From assembly GCA_036186865.1 (NCBI GenBank), contig AP025075.1, positions 21,447,352 through 21,511,351 on the forward strand: a stretch of DNA of 64,000 nt, written 5' to 3'. The translations under genes were made by a program, and so were the position numbers. Under the pieces are notes generated by a model, which was not told where the DNA came from, searched no databases, and worked only from the letters and a program-made list of their open reading frames with translations. Below, piece after piece: positions 54,741 to 64,000 of this stretch. The first letter of the stretch is position 1. Each line of letters starts with the position of its first letter. The DNA is from Eustoma russellianum (Eukaryota; Streptophyta; Magnoliopsida; Gentianales; Gentianaceae).

Positions 54741-56657
54741 ATGGCAACCACATATCTCAAAACCGAGCAAGAAGGTATGTCGAGCCAAAGACCTCCACTT
54801 TTCGACGGTGAGTCATTTATTCAGTGGAAACTTAGAATGAAGCTTTTTCTTATGGCTATAGATATAGATCTTTGGTCAATCATTGAAGATGGTCCTTATG
54901 TCCCATCTAAGGCATCCACTGTAGACGGAGTCACATTAGAAGTCGTTAAATCTAGACAACAATATGCGAGTGATGATAAAAAGAAACTTAGTATGAATGC
55001 TAGGGCTATGCAACTACTCTTAAACGGATTAAGTAAGAGTGAGTCTAGTTATGTGTCAAACTGTTCGAGTGCACAAGAAATGTGGAGGATACTAGAAATG
55101 AAACACGAAGGCACGAGTCAAGTAAAAGAGTCAAAAATTAACATGCTTATGTCCACACTTGAGTCATTTAAATTATTGCCCAATGAGTCTATTGTAGATA
55201 TGGATCTTCGTTTGACTAACATCTACAACTTTCTTGAGTCTCTTGGTAAGGCTTTTACTACGCAGGAAAAGGTACAGAAAGTCCTACGAAGCCTTCCTTC
55301 TGAATGGGAGCCTAAAGTGACCGCGATAGAAGAGAGCAAGGAAACTAAATCAATGAAGATGGAAGAACTAATCGGATCACTTAAAGTTTATGAAAATAAA
55401 CTCATCATACGGAAATCAAAATCATCTAAACAAGGTAAAGCCATTGCTTTTAAATCAAATGAATACGTCTCCCCTCCCTCCGATCACGTAGAGGATAGTG
55501 ATTCCGAATCGGATAATGATGACCTAATTCTATTGGCTAAAGGATTGAGAAAATTTATGAGAAGGTCATTTAGAAACAAAAATAAGGGCACTACTACTAA
55601 GAGAAATAAGAACAAGTCAAACGATAAAGACGTTAAATGTTATGAATTTGGCAAACTCGGACACTTATCATATGACTGCCCAAATAAAGAAAAGCAAACT
55701 ACTAAGTACTGTGACAAGGAGCGGAACAAACATAGACTCGTCTCAGAACCCAAACAAAGGAAACGTGCTCTAAAGGCCTCCACCTGGAGTGATTCATCAG
55801 ATTCTGAAACTGAGACCGAAGAGGAGACCGCACAAGTATGCTTTGCATCCAAAGCATCTAATGAGGTATCATCTGATTCTGACTCTGACTCTGAACCTTC
55901 TTATGATGATCTTTTTAGTCAGTATCTAGAATTGCATAAATTCACTAAGACTCTCGCTAAAGAAAAGAAACGATTAATTGAAGACAAGAAACTGTTAGAA
56001 TCTTCTAACGAGAATCTTGTCGCTCAATTAAGCTATTCAAAGAAAGAGTCATCATGCGTCATCACTGCATTAAAGACTGAGATTTCATCATTAACCACTC
56101 AAAATAATGAAATGAAATCCGAGATTTCAAATTTGAAATCAAGGAATACCGATTTAGAGAAAATGATGAAACAGTTTGATACAGGGTCCAACATGCTGCA
56201 TCGCATCATATTATCACAAAAGCATGACAGTGACAAAACTGGACTGGGATACGTTGATCCTAACGAAGTATCAACTAAACCAACCAAGTTTGTTGTGTCT
56301 AAAAAGGTAGACACCCCTAAGCCGCAAGTGGCATCTAAGATGACGCAGAAAACCCCCCCTTCCTCACGCCCCATCTCTTCATATCATGTGAAATATAACT
56401 TTGTACCATATAGATATGAAAAGAAGAGAATAATGCATACACAGAATTCATATCATCCACGCACTACGCACACACACACAAGGACATATCAAAAACGTCC
56501 TTCATTTAATGAGTATAAGGGAATCCTTGGGCAAAGGCCCAAAGTGCATGCACCACATGTCTATTATATTGCACCTTCATCTACATTCTTGCCATTTGAT
56601 AGACCGAGAAGGATCACCCAAGTATGGGTACCGAAAGGTACTTTTACCAAGAGGTGA
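54741..56657 (+). CDS. Sirevirus gag, open reading frame (638 aa)
   Basis: The ATG is 52 bp after the primer site and opens the longest frame in the window. Residues about 18-230 form the UBN2-type gag core (PPLFDGESFIQWKLRMKLFL, EMWRILEMKHEGTSQVKESK, VLRSLPSEWEPKVTAIEESK). Residues 300-313 are the nucleocapsid zinc knuckle, but its second Cys reads Phe (CYEFGKLGHLSYDC), so the metal site is broken. Residues about 390-480 are a Leu/Glu/Lys/Ser coiled coil, as in other Sirevirus gags. The end has the RITQVWVPKGT motif and a TGA at 56655-56657. Pol lies in another frame. It assembles virus-like particles in functional family members. Confidence 0.9.
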   Translation: MATTYLKTEQEGMSSQRPPLFDGESFIQWKLRMKLFLMAIDIDLWSIIEDGPYVPSKASTVDGVTLEVVKSRQQYASDDKKKLSMNARAMQLLLNGLSKSESSYVSNCSSAQEMWRILEMKHEGTSQVKESKINMLMSTLESFKLLPNESIVDMDLRLTNIYNFLESLGKAFTTQEKVQKVLRSLPSEWEPKVTAIEESKETKSMKMEELIGSLKVYENKLIIRKSKSSKQGKAIAFKSNEYVSPPSDHVEDSDSESDNDDLILLAKGLRKFMRRSFRNKNKGTTTKRNKNKSNDKDVKCYEFGKLGHLSYDCPNKEKQTTKYCDKERNKHRLVSEPKQRKRALKASTWSDSSDSETETEEETAQVCFASKASNEVSSDSDSDSEPSYDDLFSQYLELHKFTKTLAKEKKRLIEDKKLLESSNENLVAQLSYSKKESSCVITALKTEISSLTTQNNEMKSEISNLKSRNTDLEKMMKQFDTGSNMLHRIILSQKHDSDKTGLGYVDPNEVSTKPTKFVVSKKVDTPKPQVASKMTQKTPPSSRPISSYHVKYNFVPYRYEKKRIMHTQNSYHPRTTHTHTRTYQKRPSFNEYKGILGQRPKVHAPHVYYIAPSSTFLPFDRPRRITQVWVPKGTFTKR

Positions 56658-56712
56658 TTAACTAACTCGAAAGGACCCAAAGTTAAAAGGGTACCTAAAT
56701 CATCTTTGCACA

Positions 56713-57386
56713 TTGCAGGCAGACCACACATCGAAAGATACATCAATAAAGTGGTTCCTTGACAGTGGTTGCTCGAGGCACATGACGGGTGACCCGAGCT
56801 TGTTCTCCAAATTAAAGAAGGTCACAAAAGGCGGATCCGTGACCTTTGGAGACAACAATGAAGGCAAGATCATCGGAAAAGGTACGATTGGTAATCCGAA
56901 CACACTCCAAATCTCCAACGTATTTTTGGTAAGCAACTTATCCTACAATCTTCTTAGCATTTCTCAATTTGTTGACAATGGCTTTAATGTGTGTTTTACT
57001 CACCCTTATTGCAACATAATAAATAAAAATGGAGAAACCGTTTTAAAAGGAAAACGAGAAGGCAATATTTTTACGCTATCTATGGATGACGTCGCTAAAG
57101 TTAAGTGTTTTATGTCAAATGAACCCAATGTGAATTTATGGCATAGACGTTTAGGACACATTGGCATTTCCACACTAGAAAAACTTCAACGAAAGAACCT
57201 AGTACGGGGATTGCCTACGCTTGATTTAGACAACTTTCAGTTGTGTGAATCTTGAATAAAAGGCAAACAAACACGTGAGTCACTTAAGCCGAAAAATGAA
57301 ATAAGCACGACTAGAATATTAGAACTATTGCATATAGATTTGTTTGGTCCTAGTCGCACTACAAGCATTGGTGGGCGTCACTATGC
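56713..57386 (+). pseudogene. Sirevirus protease and GAG-pre-integrase
   Basis: The frame is shifted by one relative to gag. SIKWFLDSGCSRHMTGDPSL at about 56743-56802 is the copia protease active site (DSG). YNLLSISQFVDNGFNV follows, then the pre-integrase NLWHRRLGHIGISTL with the two His. The Cys pair CESC is cut by a TGA at 57253-57255 in place of the second Cys codon (TGC in copy A). Beyond it KQTRESLK and HIDLFGPSRTT, with the first integrase Asp, read in the same frame to about 57390. Confidence 0.9.
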
Positions 57387-58247
57387 ATGCTTGTTGATGA
57401 CTTTTCTCGTTATACTTGGACTTTATTTCTTGCACATAAGGATGATAGCGCCGTTGAGATTGCTAAATTAATTAAACAACTTGAAAATCAATACGGTGTA
57501 AATGTAAAAAGGATAAGAAGCGATAGAGGCGGTGAGTTTAAAAACAAAGAAATGATTTTGTTTTGTGAAGAAAAAGGAATTAAGCATGAATTTTTGCCAC
57601 CTAGAACTCCACAACTAAATGGAGTAGTAGAAAGAAAGAATCGTACATTACAAGAAATTGCTAGAACTATGCTTTGCGAAAATAAATTGCCTAGATTTCT
57701 GTGGGCGGAAGCCGTAAATTGTGCATGCTATATTGTAAATCGCCTATCTATAAGAAAGAAAATAAACAAGACGCCTTATGAAATTTTGAATGATCGCATG
57801 CCTAAGATTGATTATTTTCGTGTGTTTGGATGCAAATGTTTTGTCTTGAATACAAAAGATAATTTAGATAAATTTGAATCAAAATCAATTGAGTGCATTT
57901 TTGTTGGATATTCTATAAATTCGAAGGCATATAGATGTTATGATCCTCTCACTAGACAAATTATAGAATCTATTCATGTTAAATTCAATGAATTTGGTGA
58001 GATTGATAAAGATAAGGAATATGAAGATGATTTTGAATTGAAACACGTTTTGAATGAAGATAATGATTCTTTTGATATGCATGATATGAATGAGACACTA
58101 GAAGTGCATGATCACATAGAAATGCATGATAACTTAGAAAATAATCAATCAAGATGGCATAGAGATCACCCACATGATCTCATCATAGGCGACCTCACTC
58201 ACGGTGTGCGACCACGTAGAAGAATTACTTCGGATGAAATAAATTAA
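57387..58247 (+). pseudogene. Sirevirus integrase core and C-terminal part
   Basis: The frame restarts after a 2-base deletion at about 57392 (compare copy A at 409-418). VDDFSRYTWTLFLAHKDDSA, RSDRGGEFKNKE with the second Asp, TPQLNGVVERKNRTLQEIAR with the Glu, FGCKCFVLNTKDNLDK and FVGYSINSKAYRCYDPL all read cleanly. A His/Met/Asp-rich linker precedes RT. The frame ends at a TAA (58245-58247) where copy A has CAA. Confidence 0.92.
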
Positions 58248-58817
58248 TTTCATGCTATGATTTCTGAAATTGAGCCCAAAAATGTGCATGATGCTTTGAG
58301 TGATTCTTCTTGGATTGATGCTATGCATGACGAACTTAATCAATTCGTTAGAAACGATGTATGGGATTTAGTGCCACGACCACAAGATAAAACTATCATA
58401 GGCACAAAGTGGGTATTTAGGAATAAAATGAATGAATAAGGAAAGGTTGTTAGAAATAAAGCGAGACTTGTAGCACAAGGATATAATCAAGAAGAAGGAA
58501 TTGACTACGATGAAACATTCGCACCCGTAGCACGATTAGAAGCTATACGACTATTACTTGCTATTGCTTGCATGAAAGATTTTAAATTATATCAAATGGA
58601 CGTGAAAAGTGCATTTTTAAACGGATTTATACAAGAAGAAGTATACGTGAAGCAACCACCCGGCTTTGAAGATTTGAAACATCCCGATCACGTGTACAAA
58701 CTAAAGAAGGCACTATACGGCCTAAAGCAAGCGCCAAGAGCATGGTATGATCGTTTTGCTACTTTCCTTTTAGAAAATGATTTTAAACGTGGTAATATAG
58801 ATAGTGCACTATTTTGA
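58248..58817 (+). pseudogene. Sirevirus reverse transcriptase, N-terminal part
   Basis: NDVWDLVPRPQDK, GTKWVFRNKMN, then a TAA (58437-58439) where copy A has CAA, then ARLVAQGYNQEEGIDYDE, QMDVKSAFLNGFIQEE, LYGLKQAPRAWYDRF. A single T is lost from a T run at about 58813-58816 compared with copy A, which moves the rest of pol into another frame. Confidence 0.92.
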
Positions 58818-59803
58818 AACAAGAAAAATCGGATTTGCTTATTATTCAAATCTACGTAGATGACATTATTTTCGGCTCTACCTCACATAGACTTGTTAAA
58901 GATTTTGAAAAGTGCATGAAATCTGAATTTGAAATGTCTATGGTTGGTGAAATTAATTATTTTCTTAGCTTGCAGATTAAGCAAACGAGTAAAGGAATTC
59001 ATATAAGCCAAGAAAAATATATTAATGACATGATTAAAAAGTTTAATTTTGAAAATTTGAAACCATCCCCCAACCCTATGAGTGTCACTACTAAATTAGA
59101 CAAAGACGAACATGGTAAAGACGTTGATAATGGATTATATCGAACTATGATAGGCTCTTTGCTATATTTAACTGCTAGTAGGCCTGACATCATGTTTAGT
59201 GTATGCATGTGTGCTCGTTTTCAAAGTCAACCTAAGGTGTCACACTTAAATGCTGTAAAAAGAATATTCCGTTATATTAAGCACACGCCCACCTTAGGTA
59301 TTTGGTACGATAAGGATTCTACATTTGACTTACATGCTTACACTGATGCAGATTATGGTGGCTACAAAATAGATAGAAAAAGCACGAGCGGAACTTGCCA
59401 ATTTATAGGAAATTTCCTTATTTCATGGTTTTCCAAAAAGCAAGCAAGTGTTGCTTTGTCCACTACTGAGGCTGAGTACATGGCTCTTAGCCTTTGTTGC
59501 ACACAGTTGTTGTGGATAAAACAACAACTTTCGGATTTTGGAATTACCGTACATAAAATTCCTATATATTGTGATAGTATGAGTGCCATAAATTTGTCTA
59601 AGAACCCCGTGTTACATTCTAAGGCTAAGCATATAGAAGTATGCTATCACTTTCTTCGTGATCACGTTAACAATGGTAATATTGTCATAGATCACGTACG
59701 CATTAAAGCACAAGTAGCGGACATTTTTACAAAAGCCTTAAATCAAGCCACATATGAATCTCTTCGTTCTAAATTAGGCATGATTCCCGTTGATATGATT
59801 TGA
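58814..59803 (+). pseudogene. Sirevirus RT end and RNase H
   Basis: This 329-codon frame begins just before the catalytic IYVDDIIFGS (58849-58878). It continues MVGEINYFLSLQIKQT, then the RNase H blocks HAYTDADYGGYK (Asp), DRKSTSGTCQFIG, STTEAEYMALSLCCTQ (Glu), IYCDSMSAINLSKNP (Asp), KHIEVCYHFLRD and ADIFTKALNQATYE. All catalytic acidic residues are kept. It ends at a TGA at 59801-59803. Confidence 0.92.
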
Positions 59804-60050
59804 ATTGACGTGATTTGATTTACTTTCCTTTTGACAGGAATCGTTTGGTTTACTTTCCAAAATAAAGGGGGAGAGAAAAGCATGATTTAATGGGGAGAGT
59901 GATATTGATTGATCTTAATTGCACAAATCAAGGGGGAGCCGGATTTGAAATTCGAAATTCAAATTTCAAATTTGTGCATGGTTCAAGGGGGAGAGATAGC
60001 ATTTAAATCATGTACACAAGTTATTTTGAAAATCATCAAAAGGGGGAGAT
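59804..60050 (+). other. polypurine-tract cluster before the Sirevirus 3' LTR
   Basis: AAAGGGGGAGAG (59866-59877), TGGGGAGAG (59891-59899), AAGGGGGAGC (59930-59939), AAGGGGGAGAGA (59985-59996) and AAAGGGGGAGAT (60039-60050). The last touches the LTR start TGTAGAG. A palindromic TTTGAAATTCGAAATTCAAA lies at about 59945-59964. Confidence 0.85.
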
Positions 60051-63000
60051 TGTAGAGATAAGGGGTTTGAGTGATTTCAAAATAAGTAACTTGAATGCAT
60101 ATATACATATATAAACGTATATAAGCATATAAACGTGTACATGAATGCATGATATCTTGTCATTACTTGCCTTATTTAGCTTATATATTATGTTGCCGTA
60201 CTAACGAGCCATGAAGCATTAAAGCTTACATCATATGGCAAACATTTTTTGTGTTTATACAATTTTCAGGTGCCACCATTAATGAACTAAACTAGTTCAT
60301 TAAGTGAAGTACTTAGTTTAATAAACTAAGTAGTTCGTTAAAGGAAGCTACATTTGGAAAAGGCACAAAGGCAACAAGGCTAAGGAAGGAAAGTCTTCTC
60401 CTCCTCCTTTTCATTAAATATACACGCCACACATGTATATAAATATATATTTTCAGATTTTTTAAATGAAGGCACATACACATGTATTCCAACGTACTAC
60501 CGACACGTTATATATTTTACGTACGTACGTCACACCACTATACTTAACTCATATTTATGAGTATATTCAAATCTTATATCATATGATATAAGATATGGTG
60601 ATGACAAATTAAATACGACACGATAAAAGGTTCTAAACCGAAATTTGTCGTATCGGGCGAATACCGAAACTTCGCCAACGTATCATGTACTTGCCATAAA
60701 TAAATGGCCAGCCCCTATACTTCAAAAATCAACAAACATTTCGTGCCATGCATGATATTTTCAGCCAAAAATACTTTCCATGTTGGCACACACAAATTAC
60801 TCCACATTAAGGCCAAAATGTGAAGATTCCAAGTTTAATTTTGTCACATGCTAATGGTACCACTTTAGACCAGCCAAGTGCTGAGATTTAAAGTATATAT
60901 TATATATATTATGTATAACATAATATATATAACATGTGCAAAAGTTGGAATTTAAATTAGAGAAAAATCGGGTAATCGATAAATATCGAAAATTCGGTTT
61001 TCTACGCACACAACACATGGAACGTTTTTGGTATATCATGTGACACGTATCTAGACACTTTTTATATATGATATACATCTTAAAGTATTCTAGAAAATTA
61101 AATTAAGGGCTGATTGGAATATTACATGTGTGTATTATTAAATGTGCATTATTTTACAAAGTTCGCAAAAATAAATTTCAGCACATGCACATACACATTC
61201 CAACGCCACCTACAGCTGATTTGGAGCATATGTGGAGCTTTGTTGGCATCTTGATTGGTCAAGGATCAATCATATAATGTTGGTGAATTGAAGAGAGAAG
61301 CTACAAATGGTAAGAATTCAAAATATACCTCTCTTATGTCACATGCTGAAAATTTCAGCATGCTAAACATATGGTGGCCGAAATTATGACATTCAAAGTG
61401 AGATATTCCATCATCTTTTATTATGTGATTGATTAGAAGAAGAAATGGAAAGGTTTTGAATATTATTTAAATAAATAAATGGTGATATTTTATATATCAC
61501 ACATGCTGAAAATTTTTCAGCATGTGTACAACTTGTGTGGCCGAATTTTAGAGCTATATGGTGTCCAAGTTCATTTGTTATGTGATAGCAATACTTACCA
61601 TAACTTGGTGATTCAATTTTTAAAGAAAAAATCAAGGTAAATTGGGTATTATTTTTGAAAGAAAAGGAATGTTGCACATGCTGAATTTTCAGCATGGCAA
61701 GACTACTAATGGCCGATTTTTTCCACTTGATTTGGAGGAATTTTTATCTTGCAATTTATGTGATGTATCTTTTGATTTATGGAAGGTATTATGTGATGAT
61801 TTTTGGCACATGGTTGAGTGTAATTATCAGATTTTTTCCATGTCATCATGATGACAACGTTGAACCAATAAGGAGGTGCCAAGTAAGCGAAGACTAAGTG
61901 ATTATCCAATGAGAAGATGCCAAGTAAGCAAGGCCTTGTCACAATGATGTCTTACACTCTCTCAAGGACTTAAAAAGATAATTTTCAAGAGGGGGAGACT
62001 TACCAAAGGGGACGGCTGCAAGGTTAAAAAGAAAGAGATGAGAGCAAACAAAACAACAACAAGCATTGCAATTCCAAGAGATCAAAAAGCCTAGCTCTTC
62101 TTCTCCTACATCTCCTTTCTTTCTTTCTTCTTGTAAAAGCCTATTGTTTTCACATCTTTCAATCTTGAATAGGCTTGAGATAAACCACCATTCGTATATC
62201 TTTGTAAAAGATTGATCAAGATGTGATCAATCTTCACTCTAGCAAGGTGGTGGTGTTCGTGCGAATTGTACTTACAATACAAGGTTTGTAAAGAGTTGGA
62301 GTAAGGTGTAACTCTATCAACCCTGTGGTAAGGTGTGTTGCGTGTGTGTGATTAGTGTGAACCAAGGAAGGTGTTCTTTAAAGACTGGAGTAGGTTGTTT
62401 ATAACCGAACCAGTATAAAAATCTTGGTGCCATTTACTTTCTGCATTTACTTTTCAGTTACTGCACTGTTTATCCTTCTTGTTCGCATCCGTAAAAATAG
62501 TAAAAGAATTTTAAAAATTACGAACATTTCCATAAATATACTTACACGTTCTAGGGTTAATTTGGCACAAGTTTCAATCCTTTTGGATAAGTATAAGTTA
62601 ATCAAACATCAAAAGTTCTGAGACTAGTGCAGTCTGATTTTCAGACTTGCAAAGGTTGAGACTTTGATTGTAGTTGACCTACTTCCCAAAAGAATTTTCT
62701 AAAACTGTTTCAATCCATTTAAATATAGTATAAAAGGAGTTAGTGGTTAAATTTTCAAATCATTTGGACGTTCACACAAATAGGAATTAATTTTTTAAAA
62801 CCATCTACCCTTTCTGGCAGATTTGCACAATCTGAGTACGAACGGTTTTTGAAGAGGTTAAAGGTTGAATTTTAATTTGAAATTTTTAGGGGACCCTCAT
62901 AACATCTGAGGCTAAGTTCTCTCAAAATTTCATAATTTTTGGAGACCTCTAACCTAGTTTTAAAAACGTTTTAAAACTGGTCCTGAAAACAGAATTTGTT

Positions 63001-63099
63001 TCAGAACTTGAATTGTTCAAGTTTAATGAAATTTTAAAAACCACACTTTCTGCACCATCTATTCAACCCCCCTTCTAGTGGTGTCTTGCAGATCCTACA
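60051..63099 (+). repeat. 3' LTR of the full-length Sirevirus
   Basis: It is colinear with 51629-54686 with few differences. The stem-loop modules lie at about 61338-61382, 61499-61545 and 61677-61715, the inverted repeat AATGAAC/GTTCATT near 60284-60346, and CTTATATCATATGATATAAG at 60573-60592. It ends GATCCTACA at 63099 and is followed by AGAAT. Confidence 0.93.
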
Positions 63100-63104
63100 A
63101 GAAT

Positions 63105-63854
63105 TGCTATCTCTCAATATACAATAATGAAGAATAAAGAAAGGCTTAACAAGCTTCAAGCACTTTTACACAAATAAGAGAAATATACAACAATGAAGAA
63201 TGAAGCCTGATGATGGTGAAAGTGTGTATTTACCTCATTTGAGCTTCTTCTATTTATAGGAGATGTTAGCCACGTTTTTAAAGCCTCCTCCATAACTTCA
63301 ACTCCATCAAATGTCAAGACAATGTCCAACGGTCATAAAAGTTTGAATTCTTGGGACATTGATCGATCGAAGTGTCTGCCTTGAGAGATTGATGTCTTCC
63401 AGAGAGGTTCCAGCTTTGAACCTGCTAGACATCGATCGATCGAAGTCTCTTCTGGAGAGACTGATGTGAGACCAATCGATCTATGTCTCATGGACTGAGA
63501 GATTGATGTCTTCCAGAAAGGTTTCTGCCTGACATCGATCGATAGAAGTCTCTCTTGGAGAGACTCGAGTGACATCGATCGATCGATGTCCCAAAACTTG
63601 AGGGTTCAATGTTTGATAGAGAGGTTCTGACTTTGAACCTCTACCACATCGATCGATCGAAGTCTCACTTTAGAGATTGAAGTCACTTCGATCGATTGAT
63701 GTCCCAGACTCTGAGAGATCGATGTTGGACAGTAAAGTTCGAACCTTAAACCTTTTGTAACATAGTGCGTTTTTTCATTTTACATCAAATCCCAAGTGTG
63801 AATTTAACTCATTTAAAACATCTTTACATCATCAAAACATTTTGTATCTCAACA
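63105..63854 (-). repeat. family M LTR, outer part with palindrome repeats
   Basis: This is the continuation of 51128-51628. TTTATAGGAGATG at about 63252-63264 is the reverse TATA region. From 63356 to 63735 it carries GACATCGATCGATCGATG-type palindromes and AGAGATTGATGTC spacers in at least four repeats. It ends ATCTCAACA at 63854, the counterpart of the TGTTAAG start at 30032. Confidence 0.85.
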
Positions 63855-64000
63855 TCATCTACAAACAATCAAAATTCTATACAATTTCCAAAGACCTAAT
63901 AATATTAAAAAAATATCGACACAATCAAACGTTTGTGTCTATAATACACATATTACAAACATACACACACCAAATCTCATCATTTATAAATATAGCTGGT
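63855..64000. other. AT-rich flank, nothing recognised
   Basis: 146 bases of AT-rich sequence follow the family M LTR. The first bases TCATC would be the flank duplication, but its partner is lost because the element is truncated on the other side. Confidence 0.5.

Larger units (their letters stand above)
51629..63099 (+). mobile_element. Sirevirus-like Ty1/copia retrotransposon, full length (11.5 kb)
   Basis: Two LTRs of about 3.05 kb (51629-54686, 60051-63099), an initiator Met primer site, gag, pol and a polypurine cluster are all present. Flanks AGACT (51624-51628) and AGAAT (63100-63104) are the 5-bp duplication with one change; removing the element rejoins a family M LTR in register. 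The large gag with a coiled coil, several polypurine tracts and palindromes in the LTR are Sirevirus traits. In a 105-bp stretch compared by eye the LTRs differ at four places, so it is fairly young. pol has at least three stops and two frameshifts, gag is open. Confidence 0.95.
50917..63854 (-). mobile_element. family M copia element, 5' end only, interrupted by the Sirevirus
   Basis: The start of gag, primer site and 5' LTR of a family M element read on the minus strand (compare 36543-37785). The LTR begins at 51128 on the plus strand, is split at 51628 by the Sirevirus, resumes at 63105 and ends CTCAACA at 63854, about 1.25 kb in total. Beyond gag codon 50 or so, the element is replaced by the Tork-like copia at 50916. 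Confidence 0.85.

Overview
This is a plant nuclear window, almost certainly from a eudicot with a repeat-rich genome. It is AT-rich and built mostly of LTR retrotransposons nested in one another. It also holds one tRNA-derived SINE of the plant Au type and one ordinary-looking host gene, a two-exon plant defensin. There is no sign of bacterial or organellar organisation: no operons, no rRNA, no tRNA genes and no CRISPR. I cannot name the species.

Layout from left to right. (A) 1-7096 is the 3' part of a Sirevirus-like Ty1/copia element (plus strand, 3.06 kb LTR), broken by a foreign insertion at about 728-1675. It abuts a fragment of a DUF4283-type (LINE ORF1-like) coding sequence at 7097-7374. 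(B) 8520-20818 is a complete but mutated Ty3/gypsy element of Tat type on the minus strand, with 860-bp LTRs and a perfect 5-bp target duplication (TGGAT). It carries gag, protease, RT, two RNase H domains and integrase. An oppositely oriented spliced gene with its own TATA box (9815-12469) and a 1.6-kb array of about 54-bp repeats fill its 3' region. (C) 22068-22240 is a SINE. (D) 23315-24560 is the defensin gene. (E) 24864-27965 is a rearranged Tat relative. (F) 30032-38272 is a compound copia insertion with an internal inversion, an extra ORF after pol and palindromic ATCGATCGAT repeats; its target duplication is ATATG. (G) 40971-63854 is a nested stack. A minus-strand copia of the same family as F received a Tork-like copia in its gag and a full-length Sirevirus (51629-63099) in its LTR. 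The Tork-like LTR in turn received a non-coding 8.1-kb long-LTR element (42240-50343, target duplication TATCG).

Except for the Sirevirus gag ORF, every retrotransposon coding region recognised here is broken by stops or frameshifts. The defensin is the only apparently intact host gene; its exons are short and its frame is not the longest local ORF, so ORF length alone misses it. Less expected structure lies in the non-coding parts: stem-loop modules repeated three times in each Sirevirus LTR, palindromic repeats in the second copia family, the autonomous-looking antisense gene of the Tat element, and two composite insertions whose ends carry matching target duplications although their interiors are inverted. 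All coordinates of LTR ends and duplications were read by eye; domain names are from family knowledge and were not searched.
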